From Promethearchaeota archaeon (GTDB lineage Archaea > Asgardarchaeota > Lokiarchaeia > Sigyniarchaeales > SOKP01), in the NCBI GenBank assembly GCA_020344955.1, contig CP070831.1, positions 1,984,022 through 2,028,303 on the forward strand: a DNA stretch of 44,282 nt, given 5' to 3'. This document shows positions 25,779 through 34,794 of this stretch, piece by piece; positions within the stretch are counted from its first letter, which is position 1; each line of letters starts with the position of its first letter. A program made the translations under genes and the position numbers. The notes beneath the pieces are model-generated. The model ran no database searches. It was not told the DNA's origin and saw only the letters and a program-made list of their open reading frames with translations.

Positions 25779-26792
25779 TTAAGATTCTTCGAGAAAGAAA
25801 TTTATCGAACCCTTTATTGTCTTAAACTTTTCAAGTGAAGATTTTATATCTCCTTTTCTTAATAACAGCAAACCTTCGTTATTTAGCTTTTTAACTAATT
25901 CTTTAAGCTCTTCAAAACTATGATCTTTTTGAAGTTTCATCAATAGTTTTGAATTTTCTTCAATTATATCAGTTTTATTTATAGATTCGGCGAATTTTAA
26001 AAGTTCTTCACACTTTGAAATCGCTAGTTCATATTTTTTATCTTTTTGAAGTGCTTTTATTTCTTGATTTATATCTTCAATCTTATTTACCTTATCTAAA
26101 TAGGCCTTTTCTGCGTTTAAAATATCATTTTGAATATATTCTAATTCTTGTAAATAATCACTTATCTCATTTTCTTTTAATTTTGTGATAATCGAGCTTA
26201 ATTTAAGTTTAATATCATCAAAAAGAAATTTTTCTTTTAATTTAATACTCTGCTCGATTATTTCCTGAGCATCTGCCATAAGTTCTTTTCGAACCTTAGC
26301 TTTTAAATGTTTATGCTCAAAATCTAACCATTTTTTTGCATAATCACTATCATCAAGTTGAGAAAGTAAATTTTTTGCTTTGTCTAGCGTTTCTTCGGTT
26401 TTTTCATAATCTTGAGCCAAAAAACCTGCATTAAAACTATATTCTAATTGATTTAATTCATCTTTCAATTTATTCATTTTTTCAAGTCTTTGCCTTTCTT
26501 GCTCAGCCCGTAATCTTTCACGCTCTTTTTCCTCTTTTTCTTTTAATAATTTTTTAATTCGAGCAATTAAATCTTCTTGTTCTCTAATAAAAGATTTCAA
26601 ATCTTCTGGTTTTGCTAATTCTATAATTTCATACGCAAGTGATAACGCTTCTTTTAATTGACCTTTTATATATGCCTGACCTTGGATAGCAAGTCGATTA
26701 TCAATTTGCTCTACAATTCTAATTTTCCTTTTTTCTTCTTTTTCTTTCACTTCCTCTACAGGTTCTGATTGATCTTCAGTCAAATTTTTCAC
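25779..26792 (-). CDS. Helical/coiled-coil repeat protein paired with the gelsolin-like protein
   Basis: This 337-residue protein is almost entirely helical, with a GTG start (MKNLTEDQSEPVEEVKEKEEKRK). It has at least three segments similar to those of the next gene upstream: an AL--A-EIIELA pattern, a YAKKWLDFEHK segment and a CEELLKFAESINKTDIIEENSKLL segment. The repeats look like TPR-type or spectrin-like helical bundles. Just 15 bases separate it from the stop of the gelsolin-like gene, so the two are probably one operon and may form a complex. No enzymatic motif is visible. Confidence 0.6.
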   Translation of the reverse strand: MKNLTEDQSEPVEEVKEKEEKRKIRIVEQIDNRLAIQGQAYIKGQLKEALSLAYEIIELAKPEDLKSFIREQEDLIARIKKLLKEKEEKERERLRAEQERQRLEKMNKLKDELNQLEYSFNAGFLAQDYEKTEETLDKAKNLLSQLDDSDYAKKWLDFEHKHLKAKVRKELMADAQEIIEQSIKLKEKFLFDDIKLKLSSIITKLKENEISDYLQELEYIQNDILNAEKAYLDKVNKIEDINQEIKALQKDKKYELAISKCEELLKFAESINKTDIIEENSKLLMKLQKDHSFEELKELVKKLNNEGLLLLRKGDIKSSLEKFKTIKGSINFFLEES

Positions 26793-26807
26793 TCTTTTTC
26801 TATCTTT

Positions 26808-28430
26808 TTAATTCTTATACTCTTGTAATTGTAGAATTATTTTCTCAAAGAATTCTAAAGAGCCTGAACATGAACCCTTATTTAGAGCTTCAATTCCATT
26901 TTTACTTAATTCTTCTATATTTTCTAACAATTGCTGAGCACTAATGAATTTTTGTTTATAATCGTCCCATTTCTCTTTTTCATCATCATCTACTATTTCT
27001 CCAAGGAAAATGTCTCCTTTTTCGAGGAGATCATTCAATTTATTGATTTCCATATTTTTTAATAATAAAGTAAATTTTTTTTCTAACTTTAAAAGTTCAT
27101 CTTTTATTTTTGCTTGTTTTTCCTCAAATTCTTTTCTTTCTTTAATCTCTTTCTTTGTTGATTCTAAAATTTGTGTATAATTCTCAATTAGATCAGATTT
27201 TTTAAGTGTTTTAGCAAGATCGATAATTTTTTCACAATCTGCTAAAACTTCATTAAAAAGGGCATTTTTTCTATTTTTTTTAATTGAAATTTCTAATTCA
27301 ACAATTTCTTTATTCATTTTTTTAAATAATTGTTCGGCTGATTCAATCTCGGAAGTTAGTAGTTCTAATTTACTTCTGTATTCTGGAACATCTATTTCTT
27401 CTGCTCCTTTTAATAATTCTTTTGATCTTGATTTTATTTCCATATATTGATGGTTTTCTTTCAATGTACTAATTTTTTTCGAGAAATTATCAAATTGTTC
27501 GATAAAATCTACTCTTTTATAAGCTTTTTCTATATTTTGCTTGAATTTTACCCATCTATTCTTAATTTCATCATCAATTAGATTAGAAAGTAAACCTAAT
27601 CCTTTTTCATAAACCTCCGTTGCTTTAGGCAAATCAAGATTTTCTATTAATGATTTTAATTCCTTTTCAATTCTTAAGAGATTATTTTTTATTTTCTCCT
27701 GTTCCGAATTCCATTTTCTTTTTTCTTTTAAAATTAATTCTTTAGCACTTGGGATTAGAGTTAAATCATATATAGCTTCATAATTTTTAACAAATTTATC
27801 AATTAAATTATGTGCATCTAATATACGTTCAGATCTGATTAATTCATTGTATTCTTTTTCTATTTTTGTAGTTTCTTCCTCAATTTCGGTGACAATTTGT
27901 TGATTTTCAAACTTTTCTGTTAATGTTGAAATTAAACTTTTTTGTTCTGTTATTAGAGCATCATCTTCTATCTTTATTGCTAATTCTATAATTTCTTTCA
28001 GTAAGTCAATAGCATTTTTATACTCTTCAGATTGTATTAGATTTTCAGATTTTGCTTTTAAATCATCAACTTTTTCCAAAATTGGTAAAACAGTTTTTTC
28101 TTGATAATTTATTATCTCATATAACTCGTCCTTTGACAAATTTAAATTATTGAAAAATTCAAATGGTTCAGATCTCATATCAAAAGTAATATTTCTAATA
28201 ATTCTAAACTGTGGGAACTCTTCTTTCAATATCACACGGATGTTAGGAATATGGTTTTTCAAAGCTTGAGTAGCATTCTTGCCAATCCAAATATACATTG
28301 TTTTTATTTTTGTGATATAAATAGCTAAAATATTGACAATTGTGAAGACTTCCTTTATGTGTTCATAGGCGACCTCATCAAAAGTGCCATCATAATTAAG
28401 TTTGAACGTTTTTATAACATTTTCAACCAT
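26808..28430 (-). CDS. Gelsolin-like domain fused to a long helical-repeat rod
   Basis: The N-terminal 100 residues read as a gelsolin-type domain: FTIVNILAIYITKIKTMYIW is followed by IGKNATQALKNHIPNIRVIL and, further on, FDMRSEPFEFFNNL. Gelsolin repeats run V-LLD----IYVWIGKNAS---K----A, ending with -EG-EP--F. The match to YIWIGKNAT and EPFEFF is good. Residues 110-540 are charged helical repeats with a recurring AIDLLKEIIELA / EVLADCEKIIDLAKTLKKSD pattern, shared with the downstream protein. Asgard archaea are known to have gelsolin-family proteins that regulate their actin. Actin binding here is inferred. Alternative: a longin-like or unrelated alpha/beta domain. Confidence 0.55.
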   Translation of the reverse strand: MVENVIKTFKLNYDGTFDEVAYEHIKEVFTIVNILAIYITKIKTMYIWIGKNATQALKNHIPNIRVILKEEFPQFRIIRNITFDMRSEPFEFFNNLNLSKDELYEIINYQEKTVLPILEKVDDLKAKSENLIQSEEYKNAIDLLKEIIELAIKIEDDALITEQKSLISTLTEKFENQQIVTEIEEETTKIEKEYNELIRSERILDAHNLIDKFVKNYEAIYDLTLIPSAKELILKEKRKWNSEQEKIKNNLLRIEKELKSLIENLDLPKATEVYEKGLGLLSNLIDDEIKNRWVKFKQNIEKAYKRVDFIEQFDNFSKKISTLKENHQYMEIKSRSKELLKGAEEIDVPEYRSKLELLTSEIESAEQLFKKMNKEIVELEISIKKNRKNALFNEVLADCEKIIDLAKTLKKSDLIENYTQILESTKKEIKERKEFEEKQAKIKDELLKLEKKFTLLLKNMEINKLNDLLEKGDIFLGEIVDDDEKEKWDDYKQKFISAQQLLENIEELSKNGIEALNKGSCSGSLEFFEKIILQLQEYKN

Positions 28431-28564
28431 ATTACCCTAACCTTGTATATTGTAATTACATAGTCAAAGATCTTGTTTTTAAACATTTGCGATTAGATAT
28501 ATAGAATTATATAATCAGAAAGTTAATATAATTTTATCAAAATTAAACAATTGGAGGTTATTTT

Positions 28565-28717
28565 ATGAAAGAATACAAAGTCGTAACTATTAAAGGAGGA
28601 AAAACTGTTCAAAAATTAATTGATAGTGCTCAAGAAAAATTGGATGAAATGGCTGCTCAAGGCTGGGAATTTAAATTTTTGGATAATATACTATGGATTT
28701 TTGAAAGAGAAAAATAA
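28565..28717 (+). CDS. DUF4177-like mini-protein (50 residues)
   Basis: An ATG at 28565 follows a good ribosome-binding site (ggaggt at 28552-28557, with eight bases to the start). The protein begins MKEYKVVTIKGGK, contains EKLDEMAAQGWEFKFL, and ends DNILWIFEREK. The Y-K-V-V start and the LDEMAAQGWEF core match the short DUF4177 family, found in bacteria and archaea with no known function. It is divergent from the gelsolin-like gene and converges with the M28 peptidase gene. Confidence 0.65.
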   Translation: MKEYKVVTIKGGKTVQKLIDSAQEKLDEMAAQGWEFKFLDNILWIFEREK

Positions 28718-28741
28718 TTTAAGATTCTCATCCACTATGAA

Positions 28742-30739
28742 TTAACCAGAATAAACTTTCTTTATATCACCAAATTCCTCTAAAAATTCTGCAAAATCGC
28801 GAACAACTCTAGGATAAAAAATATGATTAAATTCTAATGTCAAAACAGCACTAATCTCCTTAAGATTAAAGGATAATTCCATGAAATTTTTCAACTCACG
28901 AACGTCCCCTCCCGATAAATCTGGAGGTACCGGGACTTTGAACTTCTCATAAACATTTGAGAGTAAAATTGGTATGTAATGTATTAGATTTCTCATTCCT
29001 ACATAATTTAAAGTCCATTTCTGTTTAAAATAATCTGGTTCTTTAATAAGAGTAATGTCTAAAGAAAGCGTCTTACATAAATGATTCCATTGAGCTTGTA
29101 GATCATTTTGTAATCTAACTAATTCATCATACTTTTCAGAAATTAATTTATCAGTTATTGAAGTTAATGAACCAAGTTGCTTTACTGAATCCAAGATTTT
29201 ATATTCATGCTTGGTAAAAGTGTCAACTAATTCAAGTCCAAATAAGACTAATTCGTTTTTTGATATTTCAGGGGGAGCATTCCCTTCATTGAGTTTATTA
29301 AATAGATCAAACATTATTTTTTTAAAATTTCCAAGTCGTCGGTAAAAGGCTTTTTCCATAATTGGCCAAGTTAGAATTAATGTTTCTTTATTTTGCATTG
29401 AAAAAAAATAACTTGTACAAAGGGCAATAGCAATTACTCGTTTTAATTCTGTAGAATCGCACTTCTCTATAGTATCAAGCGAACTATGCCAGAATGGATC
29501 ATTATGTCCAATCATTATACCAGGAATTTTTATAGGGGCTCCTACGAATACACCATGGTCACTCCCACCTGAATAGGGAGTGAAGCGATATCGCATCCGC
29601 ATTTTTGTACCATTTACTGCTACTCCTTTAGTGTGATCTGCAATTATTCTAGTGAAATATTTAATAACATCATTCAAAATTGATGGTCTTGAATATGGGG
29701 CTAAACAAATCTCACAAGGTTCTCCTATTATAAGGGGATGCTCTCCGATCATGTCTAAATTTATATTAAATAATGCACTTTTAACAATTTCTTCATGTTC
29801 CTTAACCCATGGATATGTACCATGAAACTCTGGGACCCAGAGAAATCTTAAAGTTCTTTTAGGTGGCTCTAATATTTTTTGCTTTATAAGTGCTCTGAGA
29901 GAACGAGCAAATTCTATTAATCCTCCAGATCCACTAGCATTATCATTGACTCCTGCTCCAGGATGGCAGATATGTGCTGTTAATATGATTTCTTCTTGAG
30001 GTTTTTCTGTGCCGCGAATCGTAGCAGAAATTACTTCTAATTTTCCATCATACAGCTTAGCATTAATAGTACAATGCAATTTAACAGGTCCTTTTCTTAG
30101 AAGCTCTTTTAAATAAAGTGCTTGTTCGAATGTTATACTAAACCCAAAACTCGTTTTCTCTAGAACTTCAGCTATTGCCGGAAATCTATTATACACCGTC
30201 ATATTTGCATAGTTGGCTGCTCTTTCTGCACTGGGATATACAATTACGCCTAAAGCACCCTTTTCGACATATAGAGGAGGCACTATTATTCTTGGAGCTT
30301 CCATTAATATTATTTTCCCCTGTATATCTTTTCCTTCAAAATCCTCTTCTTTAATCCCTTTTCCAACATCAATTAATTCCGCTTCGACATCACAACTTTT
30401 TGATCTCCCTACAATACACATAGGAATATCTTGAAATCGACATAATAATTCATTTTTTGGTTCTATTAATGATAATTTCCCTGATTTAATTTCCCAACTT
30501 TGGGTTACTATCCATTCCCAAGTCTTAGTTTTTCCATCTGCAGGATATTTATGGAGTTTAACTTCATCTAAACCATATGATTCTAATTCTTTCATTACCT
30601 GTTCCACTATTTCATGGTAATCTTGTGAACCTACTACTCTATTATACTGCGAGATTTTTGCTACCCAATCCAACGCGTATTTTCCACTAACTTCATTTAA
30701 TACAATGTCGATAATTTTGGAGAGATCTTCCATATACAA
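28742..30739 (-). CDS. M28-type metallo-aminopeptidase with PA-like insert
   Basis: This 665-residue enzyme probably removes N-terminal residues from peptides. Zinc ligands and catalytic residues fit M28/DUF4910-type peptidases: LTAHICHPGAGVNDNASGSG (His/Asp, about 253-272), WVPEFHGT (Glu304), a YSGGSDHGVF segment and PFWHSSLDTIEK. Residues 115-230 form a PA-like insert (GKIILMEAPRI, GALGVIVYP). The C-terminal 200 residues are helical. There is no signal peptide, so it is cytosolic. Start MYMED, with a second ATG two codons later. It is monocistronic. Confidence 0.83.
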   Translation of the reverse strand: MYMEDLSKIIDIVLNEVSGKYALDWVAKISQYNRVVGSQDYHEIVEQVMKELESYGLDEVKLHKYPADGKTKTWEWIVTQSWEIKSGKLSLIEPKNELLCRFQDIPMCIVGRSKSCDVEAELIDVGKGIKEEDFEGKDIQGKIILMEAPRIIVPPLYVEKGALGVIVYPSAERAANYANMTVYNRFPAIAEVLEKTSFGFSITFEQALYLKELLRKGPVKLHCTINAKLYDGKLEVISATIRGTEKPQEEIILTAHICHPGAGVNDNASGSGGLIEFARSLRALIKQKILEPPKRTLRFLWVPEFHGTYPWVKEHEEIVKSALFNINLDMIGEHPLIIGEPCEICLAPYSRPSILNDVIKYFTRIIADHTKGVAVNGTKMRMRYRFTPYSGGSDHGVFVGAPIKIPGIMIGHNDPFWHSSLDTIEKCDSTELKRVIAIALCTSYFFSMQNKETLILTWPIMEKAFYRRLGNFKKIMFDLFNKLNEGNAPPEISKNELVLFGLELVDTFTKHEYKILDSVKQLGSLTSITDKLISEKYDELVRLQNDLQAQWNHLCKTLSLDITLIKEPDYFKQKWTLNYVGMRNLIHYIPILLSNVYEKFKVPVPPDLSGGDVRELKNFMELSFNLKEISAVLTLEFNHIFYPRVVRDFAEFLEEFGDIKKVYSG

Positions 30740-30874
30740 GCAACTCTTCGAAACTATGTATGAAATAATTAATTTGATAATACACGCAATTAAAATATAA
30801 AACTTATGATTCTTGAAGTTTAGATAAAATAATATCTAAAATTATTTTAAATATCCATAATCATTCTTAATCTC

Positions 30875-31063
30875 GTGAATAATTTTATAGAATATGATGG
30901 AGAGAAAATTTCAATTGTAAATAGTTTTTTAGATCTAAGCTGGAGAAAGATTAAAGATTTTTCCAATATAAGTGGATTAGCTCGATCTACACAGTTAAGT
31001 GAATTAATATTAAGAGAAAACGATTTAATATCGATTCCTGAGACGATAGGGAACTTGATTTGA
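30875..31063 (+). pseudogene. Fragment of a leucine-rich-repeat gene
   Basis: The 62-codon frame from GTG 30875 starts NNFIEYDGEKISIVNSFLDL, continues WRKIKDFSNISGLARST, and has a single repeat LSELILRENDLISIPE. It matches the N-terminus of the LRR protein at 13266 (VAGSKFEVKNGFLDLGLLEI), then stops after less than two repeats. A methyltransferase start lies 18 bases later. It is probably the remnant of a truncated LRR gene, or possibly a small capping protein. The rest of 30740-31081 is AT-rich and shows nothing else. Confidence 0.5.
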
Positions 31064-31081
31064 AAAAAGGATTTAAAAAAA

Positions 31082-31612
31082 ATGAATGCAATAGGTCTTG
31101 TTGTTGTCATTATAGGAATTATTGTAATGTTTTATTTTTTCTGGCCTATGATTAAAGGGGCACCATGGGTTCCAACGGGAATGAAAAAAGTACGAAAAAT
31201 GTTGGCCCTAGCTGATCTAAAACCTGATGAAGTTCTTTATGATTTAGGTTGTGGAGATGGACGATTCATAGTAAAAGCAGCACGAAAGTTTGGTGCAAAA
31301 GCTGTAGGCATTGAAATCAATCTTTTTCTTTATTTATGGTGTCAGTTAATAATAACAATCTTAGGTCTGCGAAGGAGAGTTAAAATAATTTACGGCAATT
31401 TTTTTAAACATAATTTGAGTGAAGCAGATGTAGTAATATGTTATTTGTTACCAGAGACTAATGACCGATTAGAGCATAAACTTATAAGAGAACTTAAACC
31501 AACTGCCCGTGTAATTTCAAATTCTTTTGTGTTTAATAAATTACCAATTGTTAGTGTAGACATAGATAAAGGAATTTATGTTTATTATGCTAGAATGGAA
31601 AATTTATTATAA
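31082..31612 (+). CDS. Membrane-anchored class I methyltransferase (FAM173-like)
   Basis: Residues 1-24 form a hydrophobic helix (VVVIIGIIVMFYFFWPM). A short linker with PWVPTGMKKVRKML leads to motif I, LYDLGCGDGRFIVKAARKFG (about 56-75), then VGIEINLFLY. Later come KIIYGNFFKHNLSEADVVIC and YLLPETNDRL. The single anchor plus DLGCGDGR arrangement is like the FAM173/ATPSCKMT lysine methyltransferases and related archaeal proteins. The active domain would face the cytosol. The protein substrate is unknown. It is followed 83 bases later by the Fe-S protein gene on the same strand. Confidence 0.75.
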   Translation: MNAIGLVVVIIGIIVMFYFFWPMIKGAPWVPTGMKKVRKMLALADLKPDEVLYDLGCGDGRFIVKAARKFGAKAVGIEINLFLYLWCQLIITILGLRRRVKIIYGNFFKHNLSEADVVICYLLPETNDRLEHKLIRELKPTARVISNSFVFNKLPIVSVDIDKGIYVYYARMENLL

Positions 31613-31695
31613 TGGGATTAAATTTTTTACTTTATATTTAGTTTCTAATTTTTAAAAGTTAATTCAAAATCATATTATTTATAGGAGAAAAAGAA

Positions 31696-32826
31696 ATGAC
31701 TGATGTAAGTATAATAGAAGATTCTGATATATATAGGAAGCTACAACAACATTTAGACAAAATGCCTATAGGATTCCCCTCTGTGAAATCAGGCGCAGAT
31801 ATACGCGTATTAAAACATCTTTTCACACCTGAAGAAGCAAAGGTTGCTATGTTTTTAAAATTCGGGTGGGATAGGGACTTAGAATCATTAGATATTATTT
31901 ACGAACGCGTAAAGGATACGGGAATTTCCCTTGAAGAACTTGAAACTATTTTAGATAGAATGGTATCAAAAGGTTCAATTATGTACAAAAGAGAAGGGGG
32001 AAAAAAATATTATGGGAATGCTCTTTTAATGATAGGCATGTATGAGTTTCAAGTAAACCGACTCACAAAAGAATTTGTTAAAGATTTTGAAGATTATTAT
32101 GTTCAAGGATGGTTACCAGAAGCATTCAGGGTGAGAGCTGCCCAAGTACGTACGATTCCAGTTGAAAAAAGTATAGAACTCGAACATAATATTAGTAATT
32201 ATGATGATATTACCAAGCTTCTTGATTCTTCAGAAGGGCCATTCGCAATAATGAATTGTGTGTGTAGGCAAGTAAAAGATATTTTAGAAGATCAATGTAA
32301 AGTCACTGATAGAAGAGAAGTTTGTATGGTAGCAGGTATGATGGCTCAAACCATTATAGATCTAGAACGGGGACGAGAGATAACTAAACAAGAAGCTTTC
32401 GAGATTTTGCAAAAGAACCAAGAGGAGGGACTTGTACTTCAACCAGATAATTCACAAATTTTATCGTTCGTTTGTAGTTGTTGTAGCTGTTGTTGTGAAA
32501 ACTTATCTAAATACATCTTGTTACCTAATCCTGCTGATGTGGTAATTGCAAATTATTACGCAGAAGTAGATTCAGATTTATGTACTGGATGTGGAACCTG
32601 TGTAGATATATGCCCAATGAAAGCGATTAAGCTCAAAGATGAGATTTCTTTAATAAAAAGAAAACGTTGCATAGGATGTGGTAATTGCGCAGCAAAATGT
32701 CCATCAGAAGCTATTCAAATGAAAAAAAGAGAGAGACAATTCACACCATTTCCATCAATGGACGTACTATTTGACAAAATTATGCAAAGAAAAATCAGAT
32801 TAGAAGAACAAAGTAATAAAAAGTGA
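31696..32826 (+). CDS. Iron-sulfur protein with winged-helix-like N-terminus and two [4Fe-4S] ferredoxin motifs
   Basis: The 376-residue chain starts with about 100 residues resembling a winged helix (LKHLFTPEEAKVAMFL, ISLEELETILDRMV, KGSIMYKREGGKKYY). The middle has NCVCRQVKDILEDQCKVTD and CMVAGMM, then a Cys cluster SFVCSCCSCCCENL. The C-terminus has two clusters: CTGCGTCVDICP and CIGCGNCAAKCP. It is probably an electron carrier or redox sensor of anaerobic metabolism; the family is common in methanogens and Asgards. The unusual poly-Cys segment may bind an additional cluster. An RBS-like aggagaaa precedes the ATG. Confidence 0.8.
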   Translation: MTDVSIIEDSDIYRKLQQHLDKMPIGFPSVKSGADIRVLKHLFTPEEAKVAMFLKFGWDRDLESLDIIYERVKDTGISLEELETILDRMVSKGSIMYKREGGKKYYGNALLMIGMYEFQVNRLTKEFVKDFEDYYVQGWLPEAFRVRAAQVRTIPVEKSIELEHNISNYDDITKLLDSSEGPFAIMNCVCRQVKDILEDQCKVTDRREVCMVAGMMAQTIIDLERGREITKQEAFEILQKNQEEGLVLQPDNSQILSFVCSCCSCCCENLSKYILLPNPADVVIANYYAEVDSDLCTGCGTCVDICPMKAIKLKDEISLIKRKRCIGCGNCAAKCPSEAIQMKKRERQFTPFPSMDVLFDKIMQRKIRLEEQSNKK

Positions 32827-33151
32827 ATTATAAAAATTGACTAAAGAGTACGTGTAAATAATTAAAAATATAATTCTTTATTTCCTCACCTTTCTTTTCA
32901 AGATTTCTTTAGAAATTATTACTAAGAATCTTATATTACTCCTAAATCCTAGATTTGATCAATGTGATTAAACTTTGAAATAGTCATGTGAAACATTAAA
33001 GAACTAATTTTTAGAATCTATTCTTCAGCTTTATTAAAGAATTTAATTTTCATTAAATCCAGAATTAAAAAATGGTCTATTTAAGATTTTTATCTAAAGC
33101 CCTTTATTTACAGTTTAAAATAAAATTAAACGAATTTGTAGTGATATAATT
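32827..33151. other. Gene-free AT-rich intergenic region
   Basis: These 325 bases between the Fe-S protein and the FAD oxidoreductase hold no open frame of coding quality on either strand and no tRNA-like fold. A TATA-like aaaataaaa stretch about 30 bases before the ATG at 33152 is the likely promoter of the oxidoreductase. Confidence 0.4.
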
Positions 33152-34651
33152 ATGAAAAAAATAGTAATAATTGGCGGAGGAATAGCGGGGTTATCTGCTG
33201 GTTGTTATGCTAAAATGAATGGATATGATGCACATATATTCGAGATGCATGATCATCCTGGAGGTCTTTGCACTGCATGGAAAAGAAAGGGATATACATT
33301 TGATGTTTGTATTCATTGGTTGGAAGGTACTTCTCCCAATTCACCATTCCATAGGATATGGCAAGAATTAGGTGTTATCCAAGATAAAAAAATTCATTAT
33401 CATGATGTTTCTGTAAGATTAATCTCAAATGGGCAGATTGTTAATTTTTATTGTGATCCTGATAAATTAGCTAAACATTTAAAAGAGATTGCTCCAGAAG
33501 ATAGTGAAATGATAGATGAATTAGTCTATACTATAAGAAAAGTATATAAGCTGTTTAATATGCCTTTAACAAAAGCTAAAGAACTATCTAATGTAATAGA
33601 TAAGCTTAAAATGGCAAAAAGTTTCATGCCCTTTATGAAATTCTTTATCAAATATGCAAGAATGAATATAAATGATTTTGCAGCTAAATTTAAAAATCCT
33701 ATCTTACAGCAAGCTATACTAGGTCTATTGGCAGATACCGAATTTGATGTATTTTTCGGTATTCCTTTTATGATTGCAACTCAAGGTTGTGGATTCCCAG
33801 AAGGAGGTTCTCTGAATTTCTCTAAGAGTATAGAACAAAGTTTTATTAAGTTAGGTGGTAAAATTGATTATAATTCAAAAGTTAAGAAGATTTTAGTAAA
33901 TAATAATAAAGCTATTGGTATAAAACTTGAGGATGGTACAGAGGTGAATGCAGACATGGTTATTTCTGCTGCAGACGGTTATAGCACTATCTTCAAAATG
34001 TTAGATGGTAAATTTATAAATAAAAAAATCAGAGATTGCTACGAAACTCAAGATACATTCCCTACTTATTTACAAGTATCCATTGGTGTAGATATGGATT
34101 TGTCAAAGGAGCCCAATCTTAATAACACTATTTATAATTTTTATAAACTTGAAAAACCAATTGAAATCGCTGGAAAAGAGCACAGATTCATTAGCCTCAA
34201 GAATTATGCTTTTGATCCAACGCTTTCCCCCAAAGGTAAAACTACTCTCGTTGTTGGTTTCAGTTGCAAATTTGAAAATTGGGAAAACTTATATCAGGAT
34301 AGAGAAAAATATCAACAAGAAAAAAAAAAGGTGGAAAGTGCTGTTATTTCTTTTCTGAAAACAATTATCCCTAATATTGAAGATAAAATTGAAGCTATCG
34401 ATGTAGCAACACCTATGACGATTGTTCGCTATACCAATAACTTGAAAGGCTCCTATATGGGTTGGGCTAATCCTTTTTCTGCAAAACTACCTAGAATATT
34501 ACCTAAGCTGAAAAACTTCTTTATGATTGGTCAGTGGGTTGGAGATACAGGGGTATCTGGCGCGTCAAAAGGAGGTAGGGATAGTATAGAATATATATGT
34601 AAAAAGGACAAAAAAAGTTTCATTACTACTGCACCTTTCATTAATCCTTAA
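33152..34651 (+). CDS. FAD-dependent oxidoreductase of the phytoene desaturase/CrtI family
   Basis: The 499-residue protein begins with a Rossmann FAD motif, KIVIIGGGIAGLSAGCYAKM (3-22), an acidic FEMHDHPGGLC loop, then AWKRKGYTFDVCIHWLEG, typical of CrtI-like isomerases and desaturases. At the C-terminus a family FAD-binding segment includes GQWVGDTGVSGASKGGRDS (about 465-483). The family covers carotenoid desaturases, prolycopene isomerases and reductases of isoprenoid lipids. No carotenoid genes are nearby, so a lipid or quinone substrate is as likely. It is soluble or peripheral to the membrane. Confidence 0.8.
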   Translation: MKKIVIIGGGIAGLSAGCYAKMNGYDAHIFEMHDHPGGLCTAWKRKGYTFDVCIHWLEGTSPNSPFHRIWQELGVIQDKKIHYHDVSVRLISNGQIVNFYCDPDKLAKHLKEIAPEDSEMIDELVYTIRKVYKLFNMPLTKAKELSNVIDKLKMAKSFMPFMKFFIKYARMNINDFAAKFKNPILQQAILGLLADTEFDVFFGIPFMIATQGCGFPEGGSLNFSKSIEQSFIKLGGKIDYNSKVKKILVNNNKAIGIKLEDGTEVNADMVISAADGYSTIFKMLDGKFINKKIRDCYETQDTFPTYLQVSIGVDMDLSKEPNLNNTIYNFYKLEKPIEIAGKEHRFISLKNYAFDPTLSPKGKTTLVVGFSCKFENWENLYQDREKYQQEKKKVESAVISFLKTIIPNIEDKIEAIDVATPMTIVRYTNNLKGSYMGWANPFSAKLPRILPKLKNFFMIGQWVGDTGVSGASKGGRDSIEYICKKDKKSFITTAPFINP

Positions 34652-34794
34652 TTCCCTAGTATTTATCCTCATTTTTTTGCTTAAACTAGTATACCTGAAG
34701 TTATTTCGTGTAAAAACATACAATTTATCATTTTCATCGCTTTAGCTAGAGTTTGTTGCATATACTCTCAGAAGTCATGATAGTACCTTATTCC

